Source of the DNA: Leptolyngbyaceae cyanobacterium | Lineage (GTDB): Bacteria > Cyanobacteriota > Cyanobacteriia > Cyanobacteriales > Aerosakkonemataceae | DNA: 64,000 nt | Assembly (NCBI GenBank): GCA_036703985.1 | Contig: DATNQN010000147.1 | Coordinates: forward strand, 54,544-118,543 | Direction: 5' to 3' | Part shown: in pieces, positions 9,722 through 21,399 of the stretch | How the letters are laid out: every line of letters starts with the position of its first letter | How positions within the stretch are numbered: the stretch's first letter is position 1 | The notes under the pieces: generated by a model | Database searches by the model: none | Seen by the model: only the letters and a program-made list of their open reading frames with translations | Told to the model about the DNA's origin: nothing | Made by a program: the position numbers and the translations under genes

Positions 9722-9940
9722 CTAAAGGCTTTCCCATTCATTCAGTGAAACTCCTGCTTGTTTCAAGATTCTTCCCAGTAAATTCTGACTAATATCTCCT
9801 TGATGTGGGTTAGGAATACGAACTCGTAGACCATCTCTGACCATAAATTGGTGTTTTTTGCCTGAAAATGGGCCTTCAAAGCCAGCAGCACGCAAAGCTG
9901 CAATCAAGTCGCGACGAGAGATAGGGCCAAAAGGTGGCAT
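9722..9940 (-). CDS. hicA: HicA-type mRNA interferase toxin
   Basis: A 72-residue protein of the HicA family: ISRRDLIAALRAAGFE...SGKKHQFMVRDGLRVRIPNPHQGDIS..LLGRILKQAG. The central His (KHQFM) is the catalytic residue of this double-stranded-RNA-binding-fold RNase. It follows the HicB-like gene by 67 bases on the same strand, giving a type II toxin-antitoxin pair in the hicB-hicA order. Confidence 0.85.
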   Translation of the reverse strand: MPPFGPISRRDLIAALRAAGFEGPFSGKKHQFMVRDGLRVRIPNPHQGDISQNLLGRILKQAGVSLNEWESL

Positions 9941-10007
9941 TATTTAATACCCTCAAATTAGCTTGTCCTTATAGGATTATCAAAAAATCAACAGAAAAAT
10001 TTGGGCA

Positions 10008-10250
10008 TCAGGCGACAGATTCGACTTTTAAGGTAACGCCGTCGAATTCTGGCAGTTGATGACCCATCGCGATTCCAATTAGTATCCATTCTTCTAACAC
10101 TTCTAATAGTTCCTTGCGACAGCTTTCCAAAGTACTACCTGTTGCCCATACGCCAGTTGCTCCAGGAATTTCGCCATAAAAGCCTTCATCTTCCTCAAGC
10201 ATTTCGTAGTGCGCTGCTTCCATTGCTTTCTGAATATATTCTTGAATCAT
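10008..10250 (-). CDS. hicB: HicB-like antitoxin
   Basis: An 80-residue HicB-family protein with the partially degraded RNase H-like fold: EEDEGFYGEIPGATGVWATGSTLESCRKELLEVLEEWI. It lacks a C-terminal ribbon-helix-helix or HTH domain, which is common in short HicB proteins. A GAGGTAGATC sequence precedes the ATG. It should neutralise the HicA encoded just downstream. Confidence 0.82.
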   Translation of the reverse strand: MIQEYIQKAMEAAHYEMLEEDEGFYGEIPGATGVWATGSTLESCRKELLEVLEEWILIGIAMGHQLPEFDGVTLKVESVA

Positions 10251-10292
10251 GATCTACCTCGGCCTAAGTTCGATCGCAAAACATCACAATCA

Positions 10293-11075
10293 TTATCTTA
10301 ACCCTCGCTCTTTCAACAAAGCATCAACCCAAGCTGCATTTGTTTCTGATAATGCAGGCACGGGTTCGCGTCTGTAATCTATCCGCATATCATAACCAGC
10401 TACATCATAAACCTTATTTAATAACTCTTGTAAATCAACCACTGGCTCTACATCTCCTGCCTTTAAAGGAATCGGAAATTTAGGGATTTCTTGTGATAAA
10501 TTAAATCCATATAGATCGGCTAAAGGACGGCGATCAGCCCGACAAACCAAAACTCGATAATCACTTTGAATACCATGATTATCAAATGGCATCGATTGCC
10601 CATTGCGTAACAAATCAATCTCAACTAAATTAGTAAAACTGCCTATTACCCTTTGACGTTTAGTTTCGTATGCTTTCCTTCCTTCCCCCGGTCTTTTATT
10701 CACGGGTGAAATAATTTCGATCGCCGTTACTACTTCTTTTGTTTCCACTTCTCGGATTTCTAAATATCCTTGTTTGATAATCTCAGGTACGGGAATTGTG
10801 ACCGTTACAGGTTGGGCGGGAGGTGCTGCAACAGCCACATTTGTTGTGGCAGGATTAGTTTCATCTAATAAACTTTGTACTGCCACGTCGGGGAGTCCTA
10901 CCAGCAAATCTTCTCCACCAGTTTCATACATTCGCACTTCTACAGCAACTATGTATTTAGGGCGCAATTTAGGAGCCAAAAATCTGGCAATTTCAACAAT
11001 AAGTAAGTGATGTAATCCTTGCCAAAAGTCAGGATGTTCTAAATAAGGATTCATTCCCGGAAATGGAGAACTCAT
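10293..11075 (-). CDS. DUF4058 family protein
   Basis: A 260-residue protein opening with MSSPFPGMNPYLEHPDFW, the diagnostic N-terminus of DUF4058, a family abundant in cyanobacteria and planctomycetes. VTAIEIISPVNKRPGEGRKAY resembles the core of PD-(D/E)XK-like folds (E and K in sequence), so a nuclease-related fold is possible. No function has been established. Confidence 0.85.
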   Translation of the reverse strand: MSSPFPGMNPYLEHPDFWQGLHHLLIVEIARFLAPKLRPKYIVAVEVRMYETGGEDLLVGLPDVAVQSLLDETNPATTNVAVAAPPAQPVTVTIPVPEIIKQGYLEIREVETKEVVTAIEIISPVNKRPGEGRKAYETKRQRVIGSFTNLVEIDLLRNGQSMPFDNHGIQSDYRVLVCRADRRPLADLYGFNLSQEIPKFPIPLKAGDVEPVVDLQELLNKVYDVAGYDMRIDYRREPVPALSETNAAWVDALLKERGLR

Positions 11076-11149
11076 AAAATTACCTCAAAAAATTAAACTT
11101 TTTTCTAAGCCCCCTCTCCATTTACGGAGAGGGAGTAAGAGATGGGCTG

Positions 11150-12658
11150 TTACCTCATATCATATCCAAACAAATTCGGGTCAACTTCTCCTAATTGCAA
11201 ATCCGCTAAACCATACTCAGCCCAACGTCTTTCTACCATTGCGGCTACATCCGGATCTGACTCTAAAGGTGCGCCCCATTCGTGTTCGGTTTCTGGGGGA
11301 ATTTTGGTAGTAGCATCAATGCCCATTCTGCCACCTAAACCAATTTTTTCGCAGGCGAAATCCAAACTATCAAAAGGTGTATTGGGCAGAATGAAAACAT
11401 CTCTTGACGGGTCAACTTTTGAACTAATTGCCCACACTACTTGTCTGGGATCGCGAATGTTTATATCCTTATCCACCACAATCACGAATTTGGTGTAAGT
11501 AAACTGAGGTAGCGCACTCCAAAAAGCTAAAGCTGCTCGTCTAGCTTGACCTGGATATGCTTTATCAATGGAAATAATTGCTGCTTTGTAACTCAGCGCT
11601 TCCATTGGTAGGAAAAAGTCCACAATTTCCGATACTTGTTGTCGTAAAATTGGGGTGTAGATGCGGTTAAGCGCGATCGCCATCATTGCTTCTTCCTTGG
11701 GCGGACGACCGCTGAAAGTAGTCAGATAAATCGGGTCTTTGCGGTGCGTCATGCAGTGGAAGCGAATTAGCGGCGAATCTTCCACCCCGCCGTAGTAACC
11801 CATGTGATCCCCAAATGGGCCATCAGGCAACACTTCCCCAGGTGTAATCGTGCCTTCTAAGACGATTTCCGAGTCCGCTGGCACTTCCAAATCTACCGTT
11901 TTGCATTTTGCCAATTGCACGCCAGAACCGCCGTAAAGTCCGGCAAACAGCCATTCTGACAAATCTACCGGGATGGGGGTGGCGGCGGCCATAATGATCA
12001 GGGGATCGACACCAAGGGCGATCGCAATTTCCAACTTTTTCCCCATCTGCGCCGCCTTTCGCAAATGCCTTGCCCCACCTCGCACTGACAACCAATGCAC
12101 CGTCATCGTATTGCGAGATTGCAATTGCAAGCGATAAACCCCCACATTTGGCGTTCCGGTTTCGCAATCCTTCGTAATCACCAAACCCAAGGTGATAATT
12201 TTCCCCGCATCACCCGAATAAGGGCGAATCATCGGAATTTTATGCAAATCCAGATCTTCACCTTGGATGACAACTTGCTGACACGCAGGGAAAAAATCTC
12301 GCCCCGGTTTTGCCTTCACCACATCAAACAGCACTTTGCCAAACTCCACTGCCTGTGCGATCTTCTTCGGTGGTTTCGGTTGTTGCAGCATACTCAACTT
12401 TCTGCCCAATGCTTCCAACTCTTCCGGGTGCTGCATATTCATCGCCCAGCAAATGCGTTCCACCGTTCCCATCAAGTTAACAGCAACCGGATACGCCGCC
12501 CCTTTCACATTTTCAAATATTAGCGCGGGGCCACCCCGTTGCAACATCCGGTTGGAAATTTCCGCAATTTCCAAATCCGGGTCAACTAAAGCTGTAATCC
12601 GTTTTAATTGTCCCTTTTCTTCCAGCAGTTTGATGAATCCCCGCAAATCTCTAGCCAT
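11150..12658 (-). CDS. ubiD: UbiD-family (de)carboxylase
   Basis: A 502-residue UbiD-type enzyme, which uses prenylated FMN to decarboxylate aromatic or unsaturated acids. It starts MARDLRGFIKLLEEKGQLKRI and carries the core segments SRNTMTVHWL, PEEHMG-like GPFGDHMGYYGG, and the E...R...E catalytic region around FTGRPPKEE-type FSGRPPKEEAMM. In cyanobacteria the homologue is assigned to 3-polyprenyl-4-hydroxybenzoate decarboxylation in plastoquinone synthesis. It is a single gene with full family length. Confidence 0.9.
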   Translation of the reverse strand: MARDLRGFIKLLEEKGQLKRITALVDPDLEIAEISNRMLQRGGPALIFENVKGAAYPVAVNLMGTVERICWAMNMQHPEELEALGRKLSMLQQPKPPKKIAQAVEFGKVLFDVVKAKPGRDFFPACQQVVIQGEDLDLHKIPMIRPYSGDAGKIITLGLVITKDCETGTPNVGVYRLQLQSRNTMTVHWLSVRGGARHLRKAAQMGKKLEIAIALGVDPLIIMAAATPIPVDLSEWLFAGLYGGSGVQLAKCKTVDLEVPADSEIVLEGTITPGEVLPDGPFGDHMGYYGGVEDSPLIRFHCMTHRKDPIYLTTFSGRPPKEEAMMAIALNRIYTPILRQQVSEIVDFFLPMEALSYKAAIISIDKAYPGQARRAALAFWSALPQFTYTKFVIVVDKDINIRDPRQVVWAISSKVDPSRDVFILPNTPFDSLDFACEKIGLGGRMGIDATTKIPPETEHEWGAPLESDPDVAAMVERRWAEYGLADLQLGEVDPNLFGYDMR

Positions 12659-12732
12659 AATTAAAATATGTGAAGCTTTGTCTTCCTCATATTATGGACT
12701 GAGAGCCTACCCACTGCGCGGGACGGAATTTT

Positions 12733-14169
12733 TTGGATAACTACAATTTGTCGAAAGTGAATGAACCTGTAATTGTCGATCGAATTAGCACTTTTGCCTA
12801 TCAAGCTGTCCTGAACATTCAGCAACAGCAACCTGAATTGCTGAATGAAAAATATCGGAAAGTTAAATGGCAGGATGCTAAAAATCAAACTCTCTTTCTC
12901 AACAAACTAAAAAAAGAAATAGGCACGGCTGAAGATCGAAAAACACTCATCCTCAAGCTAAGAAAAATTCTGCAAATTATTCTAGCGAACGAGTTTTTCC
13001 AAACAGATGTATTTAAGTTATTAATCCAAGAAGTGCGTCAATTAATTCAGCCAGCACCCTCGCTTGATGTACCAGCAGATCGTCACGAGCTAAAACAAAC
13101 TGAACTAACTACATCACCCGTTCCCAATATTGCTTATCACACCCAATCGAGTATTGCGATTTTATTACTAGATGCCGAAAATTTACAACTAGATGTAGAA
13201 ACGGAAAAATTTTTAGCGGGAATTTGCACTTATCCCATTCAAATTAAAGTTGCATTTGCCAATTGGCGCAGCATGGGTAAGCAAGATTTAGAATTTCACG
13301 GACGGGGTTACGAATTAATTCACGTACCGCCGGGAAAAGATAGTGCTGATTTTAAAATGGCAACGGTTGGGTCTTCGATTTTCGTGCATTATCCTAACGC
13401 TAGAGAAGTTTTAGTTTGTTCTTCCGATAACGGTTTAACTCATTTATGCAATACGTTACAAACTCACGGTTTAACCGTGTATCGCGTCCGCAAACAAGGT
13501 GATAAAATTATAGCTTTCAATATTAAAACCGGTCAAACTCAAAGTTATTCTCTAAAGCCCGCACCGGAAATCCCCTCTATTGCAGAATTAATCTCTCAGT
13601 TGGCAGATTTAATCAAAACCGAACAAGAGAGAACGGGCTTGCATTGGATTAAACTTTCTAGAATTGTTAGTTTGTTTCACAGCAAGTATAATTTATCGCT
13701 CAGTCAGGTCATTGCTACTCATCTGCCGGAGAAGAAATCGAAAGATATTTTTCTCGATCGACCCGATTTTTTTGTGGTGCATCAGCCGTCAAACGAATCT
13801 CCTGTTTATGTAAGTTTGTTTGATTTCAAATCCTCGGACAAAATAGAAAGCAAAATTACACGACAGCCTAAAGATAGTACTAGTAAAATCGGTATTCAAG
13901 CTTTGTCAGATATTAATTCAGCGGAAAACCTAAAAAAAGCCTTATTTACCCTTTTGGATGAATTAACTAATAAATCCGCAGGAAATCCAATTTACCTAGA
14001 AGTCATAGGTACTGAATTTCACAAACAATACGGTCAATCGATTAACACCGTGATTAAGGATAATTTAAAGTTAAATGGCAGCTTGCTGAAAGTTTTACAG
14101 TCTTTTCCATCTTTCAAATTACACAAGAAAAAAGGTAAGTGGCAAGTTGCGATCGCTCAACATGAATAA
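12733..14169 (+). CDS. NYN-domain putative RNase with winged LOTUS-like repeats
   Basis: A 478-residue protein. Residues about 140-270 form a NYN/LabA-type PIN-like domain: AILLLDAENLQ (first acid), GKDSADFKM (D..D) and VCSSDNGLTHL (last acid), the acid pattern of metal-dependent RNases. Two later segments (about residues 280-360 and 385-475, beginning ...LADLIKTEQERTGLHWIKLSRI and ...LLDELTNKSAGNPIYLEVI) look like OST-HTH/LOTUS winged-helix domains, often coupled to NYN and thought to bind RNA. The start is uncertain: the long frame uses TTG at 12733, with a GTG at 12757 as an alternative. Confidence 0.75.
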   Translation: MDNYNLSKVNEPVIVDRISTFAYQAVLNIQQQQPELLNEKYRKVKWQDAKNQTLFLNKLKKEIGTAEDRKTLILKLRKILQIILANEFFQTDVFKLLIQEVRQLIQPAPSLDVPADRHELKQTELTTSPVPNIAYHTQSSIAILLLDAENLQLDVETEKFLAGICTYPIQIKVAFANWRSMGKQDLEFHGRGYELIHVPPGKDSADFKMATVGSSIFVHYPNAREVLVCSSDNGLTHLCNTLQTHGLTVYRVRKQGDKIIAFNIKTGQTQSYSLKPAPEIPSIAELISQLADLIKTEQERTGLHWIKLSRIVSLFHSKYNLSLSQVIATHLPEKKSKDIFLDRPDFFVVHQPSNESPVYVSLFDFKSSDKIESKITRQPKDSTSKIGIQALSDINSAENLKKALFTLLDELTNKSAGNPIYLEVIGTEFHKQYGQSINTVIKDNLKLNGSLLKVLQSFPSFKLHKKKGKWQVAIAQHE

Positions 14170-14641
14170 GCTACCTCAGCCAGAAAATAGTGGATTTTGC
14201 ATAATTTAGAAATTAAATTACCACTTTTTAAATCATTTAGTCTATTTTTAATTTCTTAGAATATTTTATAAAAACAGTATTTCTACGGATGACAAATTTA
14301 ATAAAATACTCAACAATTGCTTTTTAAATTAAAGCAGTTTAAGCCACAAACAGTGATTACTCGTGAGATTCTAAAAAAGCTTAATTAATTTTTAATTTTT
14401 GTTACCTTTTAGTAATTTTATCGTAATTAAGCTTAAGCTAAATATCAGAACTTAATATTTTTGTTTGCCAAATAAATCGAATGGCTTAAACAAAAATTAG
14501 TTATTTTCCAGCCTATTATTCCGATTAATTCTCGTACATAAACTAATCCAAATAAATGCAAAACATAGCTGATGTAATTCATTGGCGTGTATCGTTTTGT
14601 TTATTGATTTTGGCAAAATTTATTACACAAACTATTGTCTT
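14170..14641. other. AT-rich intergenic region
   Basis: About 470 strongly AT-rich bases before the giant kinase gene. It presumably holds that gene's promoter and leader. I see no coding frame, RNA gene or repeat that I can defend. Confidence 0.5.
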
Positions 14642-17600
14642 ATGAATTTAGTTGGTTGCCATTTACTCAATAAAATATACGAAAGTACTAACTCTCTAGT
14701 CTATCGCGGAGTGAGAGAACTAGATAATCAACCCATAATTCTGAAGATACTCAAACAAGAATATCCCTCATTAACCTCTCTAATTCGTTATAAACAAGAG
14801 TATGAGATTACCCGCAACTTGAATTTAAGCGGAGTAATTAAAGTTTATGGCTTGGAAAAATATCAAGCTAGCTTAGTAATGATTTTAGAAGATTTCGGAG
14901 CCGAGTCTTTAAAAAAAATCATCAACGAACAAACTTGTAATCTAAATACTTTTTTAGAAATGGCGATTAAAATCACCAAAATATTGGGAGAAATTCACGC
15001 TGCCAACGTTATTCATAAAGACTTAAATCCTTCTAATATTGTTTTAAATCATCAAACTCAGGAAGTTAAAATTATTGATTTTGGAATTGCTACGGTTTTA
15101 TCCCGTGAAACTCCTACTATTAAAAATCCCAATGTTTTAGAAGGAACTCTTGCTTATATGTCTCCCGAACAAACGGGGAGAATGAACCGATCGCTCGATT
15201 ATCGAACAGATTTTTATTCTCTGGGCGTCACTTTTTACGAGTTACTAACTCATCAGTTACCATTTCCGAGTAACGATGCAATGGAATTAGTCCATTGTCA
15301 TATTGCCAAACAACCAATACCCCCCCATGAAATTAACCCAAAAATTCCGGTGGCAATTTCAGATATAGTTACAAAGCTATTAGCCAAGACTGCGGAAGAA
15401 AGATATCAAAGTGCATGGGGAATTCAAGTAGATCTAGAAGAATGCCTAACTCAGTTACAAGCGAAGGGTAAGGTTGCGTCATTTACTTTAGGTCAACAGG
15501 ATATTTCTGATAAATTTCAAATTCCTCAAAAACTTTACGGTCGAGAACGGGAAGTAGAAACTTTGTTAGCTGCGTTCGATCGAGTTAGTCAGGGAACTAC
15601 CGAAATGATGTTAGTGTCTGGCTACTCTGGAATTGGAAAATCAGCATTAGTACAAGAAATTTATAAACCAATTACCCGGCAGAAGGGCTATTTTATTGCC
15701 GGAAAATTTGACCAATTTCAGCGCAACATTCCCTATTCAGCCATAGTCAATGGTTTTCAATCTTTAGTGCGACAACTGTTGACTGAAAGTGAAGAAGAAC
15801 TCAAACATTGGAAAGAAAAATTGTTAGTTGCATTAGGTGCGAACGGACAAATCATTATTGAAGTCGTTCCTGAAGTAGAGCTAATTATTGGGCCACAGCC
15901 TCCAGTTCAAGCATTAGGCCCTGCGGAATCGCAAAATCGCTTTAACTTAGTTTTTCAGAACTTTATCCGAGTATTTTGTCACCCATATCATCCCTTAGTC
16001 ATTTTTCTAGATGATTTACAGTGGGCAGACTCGGCCACTTTAAACTTAATTGAAATTATGATGACGGAAGAAGAGATGCGCTATCTCTTCTTAATTGGTG
16101 CTTATCGAAACAATGAAGTTTATCCTACTCATCCATTAGCGATCGCACTAGATAATTTGGCTACTAAAGGAGCCATTATACATCTGATTAATTTGCTACC
16201 TTTAGAATTTGTACATATCAACCAATTAATTGCTGAAACCCTTCACACCGATCCAAAATCAGTTCAGTCTTTGACAGCATTAGTCATGCAAAAAACCGAA
16301 GGTAACCCCTTCTTTATCAATCAATTTTTGAAGACTCTGTATCAAGAAAATTTACTTAACTTCGCGCTTCCCCAATCATCTTCATCAATTAAAGCTCAAG
16401 GAAAATGGCAGTGGAATATCAACCAAATTGAAGCAATGGGCATTACTGAAAATGTAGTAGATTTAATGGTTACTAAATTAAAAAAGTTACCGGAATTAAC
16501 CCAACATCTACTTCAACTAGCAGCTTGTGTAGGTAACAGTTTTGACTTAAAAACATTAGTAATTATTTCTGAAACTCCAGCTATTGAAGTATTTCGCTGT
16601 CTTTTACCTGCCATTCAAGAAGGATTAATTATTCCTACTTCTGATTTAGAAATTACAGACGAAGAAGTAATTAAATCTCATCTAGTCATTCTCACTTATG
16701 CTTTTCTTCACGACCGAGTACAACAATCAGCTTATGCTTTAATCGAGCAAAAGCGTCAGCAAGAAGTTCATTTACAAATCGGTCGCCTATTATTAGCTAA
16801 TATTTCTCTCGAACAGCGCTTAGAAAGAATTTTTGAATTAGTCGATCATCTCAATATTGGCTGGCAACTTTTAGATAATGAATCGGAAAAAATTGAATTA
16901 GCTAATTTAAACATATTAGCGGCTCGCAAAGCCAAAGACTCGCTTGCTTACAGAGCAGCTAGGGAATATTTAAGAAGTACTTTAGATAATTTACCTAAAA
17001 ATATTTGGCAATCTCACTACAATTTGGCATTTACATTACATAAAGAATTGGCTGAATTAGATTATTTAATCGGCAATTTTGCCGAATCGCAAGCATTAAT
17101 TGAAACAGCAGTTGATCGAGCAAATTCTGCATTGGAAAAAGCTGAAGTTTACAATATGCTGATCGTGCAGTATACCTTATTAATGAAATATGAAGAAGCT
17201 ATCCAAGCCGGGTTAAAAGCACTTGAATGGCTGGGATTTGAATTGCCCGAAACAGATTGGCTAACCGCCGTCGATCGAGAACTTACTCTAGCCAGAATCA
17301 ATTTAGTCGATCGAGAAGTCGCGGCTTTAATCAATGAAGAAAAAATGAAAGACCCCGCTCAAAAAATGGCAATGAAATTGCTAGCTAATATGGGGCCATT
17401 AACATTTTTTTCCCATCAAGATATTTGGAAATGGACAGTTGTTAAAGCCATCAATCTTTCTTTGAAATATGGTTTTGTGGCAGGAGGTTCTTACTGCTAC
17501 TCTTGTTATGGAATTATTTTAAGTGCCATTTTAGGAGAATACCAAGCTGGTTATGAATTTGGTAAGCTATCTCTGGCTTTAAGTCAAAACTTTAATAATT

Positions 17601-20026
17601 GGTCGCAAAACTGTCAAGATAGCGTGATATTTAGTAACTACCTCAACTGTTGGGTCACGCATATAAAAACTACTAACTCAATTAATAATGAAGGATTTAA
17701 GATAGGCGTGGAATCGGGGAACTTACAATGGTCGGGTTATAATCGAATGTTCCAAGCTATAACTTTGTACTATCAAGGAATAAATTTACAGCATATTTTA
17801 GAAGAGTTTGAAGATTTTCTGTGGTTTTGTAATAAGACAAAAAATCAATGGTCGAGTGACATTATTTTAGCTAATAAAATTGCCATATTGACCTTAGTAG
17901 GAAAAAATGATGAGGCTGTAGAATCAGAATATTTCGAGAGCTTTCATCGCCATAAAAGCATGGCTGCGATTTGCGAATATCATGTTTTGAAAGCGCAAGT
18001 CCTTTACCTTTATCAAGATTACGAATCAGCGTTAAAATGGGCTTTATCGGCTTTAGATATTATCAATTTTCTGATGGGACATATTTCTAGCTCTCATCAT
18101 ACTTTTTACTATTCATTAATTTTAACGGCACTTTATCCATCGGCATCCAAATTAAACCAAAAGCAGTATTGGGAAATCCTCAACGCCAATCAAAAACAGA
18201 TGAAGAATTGGGCCGATCTTTGCCCGGAAAATTTCTTACACAAATATTTATTAGTGGAAGCAGAGATTGCTCGCATTTCTGGAAAAGACTTGGATGCAAT
18301 GGAGTTGTACGATCGCGCGATCGCATCTGCCAGAAAAAACGAATTTATTCAAAATGAAGCACTTTCCAACGAACTAGCCGCACGGTTTTGGTTAAATAAA
18401 GGCAAGGAAGAATTTGCTCAAATATATTTGAAAAAAGCTCACTATAACTATCAACTATGGGGAGCTTTAGGTAAAGTAGAAAATTTAGGAATGAAATATC
18501 CTCAACTTTTCGTGAAATCACCAGAAACTTTCTTAAATAAAGATTCTCTTTCCGCTCAAGCAAAATTAAAGATTACCACTTCAACTTCTAGTAATTCTAA
18601 TCCCGGAGTTATCCTAGATTTGGTAACGGTGATGAAAGCCGCTCAAGCAATCTCTAGCGAAATTGTTCTAGAAGAACTATTGAACAAATTAATGGCAATG
18701 ATGATTGAAAATGCGGGCGCACAAAAAGGTTTTCTTATCTTGAACAGAGATGGAAAAATGCTCATAGAAGCTGCTCAAACCTTAGAACAGGGAGTTGTTC
18801 AACAATCTGTACCGATTGAAAGTAGTAATGAAATGGCTCTCTCAGTGGTTAATTACGTTGCCAGAACTCAAAAAAATTTAGTTATTCATGATGCGGCAAC
18901 CGAGCCGACTTTTGCAACCGATTCTTATATCCAATTACAAAAACCCAAGTCTATTTTAGGTGCACCTATTATCAATCAGGGAAAATTAATAGGTATTATT
19001 TATTTAGAAAATAACTTAACTACTGGGGTTTTTACTAATGAAAGAATAGAAGTTCTCAAAATTCTGTGCGCTCAAGCTGCAACAGCTTTAGTTAACGCTT
19101 TATTATACGAACAATTGGAAGAATATTCTCGAAATTTGGAAATTAAAGTTCAAGAAAGAACTCAAGAATTAAAAGAAAATAACGAGCAATTAGAACAAAC
19201 TTTACAACAATTAAAAACCGCTCAAAAGCAAATTATTGCTCAAGAAAAATTGGCTTCTCTGGGTTTATTAACAGCAGGAATCGCTCATGAAATTAGAAAC
19301 CCTCTTAACTTTGTGAATAACTTTGCTTCTGTCTCGGTAAATTTAGCTCAAGAATTAGAAGAAGAGTTGGAAAGTCAACTACCAAATCTCGATTCCGAAT
19401 CCGTTGAGTTAATCAAAGAAATTTTAAGTGATTTGCAATACAACATGACAGAAATTAATCAACAAGGTCAAAAAGCGCAAAGTATTATAGAAGGAATGTT
19501 AATGCACGCTCGTTCCGAGAGCGGAAAACGGCAACTCACAGATATTAATGCTATTTTGGCTGAAGCCGTCAAACTAGTTTATCACGGTAAGCGAGCTAAA
19601 GACTTTAGTTTTAATATTAATATCGATGCCAATTACGATAACTCGATCGAACCGATAGAACTGATTCCTCAAGATATTAGTCGCGCTCTGATCAATATTA
19701 TTAACAATGCTTGTTATGCTGCTGCTAATAAAAAGAAAGAAAATCATCAAGAAATTACGCCTACTTTGATGGTCAAAACTCTCAACCATCCGGATTGTAT
19801 AGAAATCCGAATTCGCGACAATGGAAAAGGAATACCTGAAGAAATTCGAGATAAAATTTTCGATCCGTTTTTTACCACTAAACCAACTGGAGAAGGCACG
19901 GGTTTGGGTCTGTCTCTAACTTACGACATTATTGTTGCCCAACATCAAGGTCAAATTCAAGTCGAATCTGAGCTTGGCTGTTTTGCTGAATTCATTATTC
20001 GGCTCCCCAAAAAGATTAACCTATAA
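14642..20026 (+). CDS. Ser/Thr kinase-AAA ATPase-GAF-histidine kinase fusion
   Basis: A 1795-residue signalling protein. Residues about 5-270 are a Hanks-type Ser/Thr kinase (HKDLNPSN catalytic loop, DFG near residue 145, PEQTGRMN activation segment). Residues about 295-600 are an AAA/STAND-type ATPase with Walker A GYSGIGKS near 329 and Walker B-like [12 protein letters not shown] long helical TPR-like region follows to about 1300, then a GAF domain (about 1340-1490), a coiled coil, and a HisKA/HATPase histidine kinase with phospho-acceptor H in [12 protein letters not shown] (about 1547), [15 protein letters not shown] and GTGLGLSL. I chose the ATG at 14642 because the kinase fold begins right after it. 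It probably signals to the response-regulator protein encoded 38 bases downstream. Confidence 0.9.
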   Translation: MNLVGCHLLNKIYESTNSLVYRGVRELDNQPIILKILKQEYPSLTSLIRYKQEYEITRNLNLSGVIKVYGLEKYQASLVMILEDFGAESLKKIINEQTCNLNTFLEMAIKITKILGEIHAANVIHKDLNPSNIVLNHQTQEVKIIDFGIATVLSRETPTIKNPNVLEGTLAYMSPEQTGRMNRSLDYRTDFYSLGVTFYELLTHQLPFPSNDAMELVHCHIAKQPIPPHEINPKIPVAISDIVTKLLAKTAEERYQSAWGIQVDLEECLTQLQAKGKVASFTLGQQDISDKFQIPQKLYGREREVETLLAAFDRVSQGTTEMMLVSGYSGIGKSALVQEIYKPITRQKGYFIAGKFDQFQRNIPYSAIVNGFQSLVRQLLTESEEELKHWKEKLLVALGANGQIIIEVVPEVELIIGPQPPVQALGPAESQNRFNLVFQNFIRVFCHPYHPLVIFLDDLQWADSATLNLIEIMMTEEEMRYLFLIGAYRNNEVYPTHPLAIALDNLATKGAIIHLINLLPLEFVHINQLIAETLHTDPKSVQSLTALVMQKTEGNPFFINQFLKTLYQENLLNFALPQSSSSIKAQGKWQWNINQIEAMGITENVVDLMVTKLKKLPELTQHLLQLAACVGNSFDLKTLVIISETPAIEVFRCLLPAIQEGLIIPTSDLEITDEEVIKSHLVILTYAFLHDRVQQSAYALIEQKRQQEVHLQIGRLLLANISLEQRLERIFELVDHLNIGWQLLDNESEKIELANLNILAARKAKDSLAYRAAREYLRSTLDNLPKNIWQSHYNLAFTLHKELAELDYLIGNFAESQALIETAVDRANSALEKAEVYNMLIVQYTLLMKYEEAIQAGLKALEWLGFELPETDWLTAVDRELTLARINLVDREVAALINEEKMKDPAQKMAMKLLANMGPLTFFSHQDIWKWTVVKAINLSLKYGFVAGGSYCYSCYGIILSAILGEYQAGYEFGKLSLALSQNFNNWSQNCQDSVIFSNYLNCWVTHIKTTNSINNEGFKIGVESGNLQWSGYNRMFQAITLYYQGINLQHILEEFEDFLWFCNKTKNQWSSDIILANKIAILTLVGKNDEAVESEYFESFHRHKSMAAICEYHVLKAQVLYLYQDYESALKWALSALDIINFLMGHISSSHHTFYYSLILTALYPSASKLNQKQYWEILNANQKQMKNWADLCPENFLHKYLLVEAEIARISGKDLDAMELYDRAIASARKNEFIQNEALSNELAARFWLNKGKEEFAQIYLKKAHYNYQLWGALGKVENLGMKYPQLFVKSPETFLNKDSLSAQAKLKITTSTSSNSNPGVILDLVTVMKAAQAISSEIVLEELLNKLMAMMIENAGAQKGFLILNRDGKMLIEAAQTLEQGVVQQSVPIESSNEMALSVVNYVARTQKNLVIHDAATEPTFATDSYIQLQKPKSILGAPIINQGKLIGIIYLENNLTTGVFTNERIEVLKILCAQAATALVNALLYEQLEEYSRNLEIKVQERTQELKENNEQLEQTLQQLKTAQKQIIAQEKLASLGLLTAGIAHEIRNPLNFVNNFASVSVNLAQELEEELESQLPNLDSESVELIKEILSDLQYNMTEINQQGQKAQSIIEGMLMHARSESGKRQLTDINAILAEAVKLVYHGKRAKDFSFNINIDANYDNSIEPIELIPQDISRALINIINNACYAAANKKKENHQEITPTLMVKTLNHPDCIEIRIRDNGKGIPEEIRDKIFDPFFTTKPTGEGTGLGLSLTYDIIVAQHQGQIQVESELGCFAEFIIRLPKKINL

Positions 20027-20064
20027 TACGAATTCATCTCAAAAACAAACCAGGAGAGTAAAAT

Positions 20065-21303
20065 ATGACTGCTAGAATTCTCGTTGTAGATGATGAGTTA
20101 CCAATCGAACGTTTGATTTGTCAGCAGTTTAGGAAAAAAATTAAGGCTAAGGAATTAGAATTCGTTTTTGCACACAACGGATTAGAAGCACTTGATAAAT
20201 TAAGAGCAGATGGTCAAATTGATATGGTATTGACCGATATCAATATGCCAGAAATGGATGGTCTGACTTTATTGGAGAAACTTAAGGAACTTGAACTGAA
20301 TGTTAAAGCGGTAGTTGTTACTGCTTACAGTGACATGGAAAACATCAGAAAAGCAATGAATCACAATGCGTTTGATTTTCTGATGAAACCGATTAATTTT
20401 GAAGACTTAGAAGTTACTATTAATCGCACTTTAGAAACCGTTCGACAAATTAAAGAAACGCAACATCAATTACAACAAATCCAAACGCAGTTGGTACAAA
20501 AAGAAAAAATGTCAGCTTTGGGACAGCTGGTAGCTGGTGTGGCGCATGAAATTAATAATCCAGTTAATTTTGTCGCGGGTAATTTAAGTCATGCTCAAGA
20601 CTACATTCATTTGATGACTCATCTTTTAGAGTTATATCAGCAACATTATCCCCAACCAGTTCCGCAAATTCAAGCAGAAATTGATGCGATCGATTTAGAA
20701 TATTTGATGAAAGACCTTCCTAATTTAATTTCATCAATGCAAGTAGGGATAGAACGGATTCATCAATTAAGTGTGGCTCTCAGAACTTTTTCACGTTCCG
20801 ACACTAATAATAGAATAGCTTTTAATATTCATGAAGGATTAGAGAGTACGCTTTTGATTTTGCGGCATCGGCTAAAAGCTTCTAACGGTCATCCCGCGAT
20901 CGCAATTATCAAAGAATATGAAAACGTCCCTTTAGTACATTGCTATCCAGGGCCACTCAACCAAGTATTTATGAATTTGTTGGCTAATGCGATCGATGCC
21001 ATAGATGAATTAACTTATCAGGGAAAACCCAATGAACAACCAACCATAAAAATTCGGACTGAACTAGTAGAAAATGATTGGGTAGAAATTAGGATTATCG
21101 ATAACGGTTTGGGAATGACCCAGGATGTTAAACAGCAATTATTTGAACCTTTGTTTACAACTAAACCTGCTGGTAAAGGTACTGGTTTGGGCTTATCTAT
21201 CTGCCATCAAATTATTTATGAAAAGCATCTAGGTTCCTTAACTTACATTTCCGAACTTGGTCGGGGAACTGAATTTACAATTAGGCTTCCTATCACGAAT
21301 TAA
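20065..21303 (+). CDS. response regulator-histidine kinase hybrid
   Basis: A 412-residue protein. An N-terminal receiver domain (DDELP acids, phospho-acceptor D in MVLTDINMPEMDG near residue 57, conserved Lys in FLMKPIN) is joined to a HisKA/HATPase kinase (GVAHEINNPVNF near residue 170, NLLANAIDAI, DNGLGMT, GTGLGLSI). Its start is supported by AGGAGAG upstream of ATG. It lies immediately after the 1795-residue kinase, so the two probably form a phosphorelay, with the large kinase phosphorylating the receiver here. Confidence 0.9.
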   Translation: MTARILVVDDELPIERLICQQFRKKIKAKELEFVFAHNGLEALDKLRADGQIDMVLTDINMPEMDGLTLLEKLKELELNVKAVVVTAYSDMENIRKAMNHNAFDFLMKPINFEDLEVTINRTLETVRQIKETQHQLQQIQTQLVQKEKMSALGQLVAGVAHEINNPVNFVAGNLSHAQDYIHLMTHLLELYQQHYPQPVPQIQAEIDAIDLEYLMKDLPNLISSMQVGIERIHQLSVALRTFSRSDTNNRIAFNIHEGLESTLLILRHRLKASNGHPAIAIIKEYENVPLVHCYPGPLNQVFMNLLANAIDAIDELTYQGKPNEQPTIKIRTELVENDWVEIRIIDNGLGMTQDVKQQLFEPLFTTKPAGKGTGLGLSICHQIIYEKHLGSLTYISELGRGTEFTIRLPITN

Positions 21304-21399
21304 AGTATAGCTAAGGGTTATATGGAATTGAGAATGTTCTTATCGCCTGGGCGGTTACTATATTTCTCAAAACAGAGATATAGTAAAAAATTTAATTGA

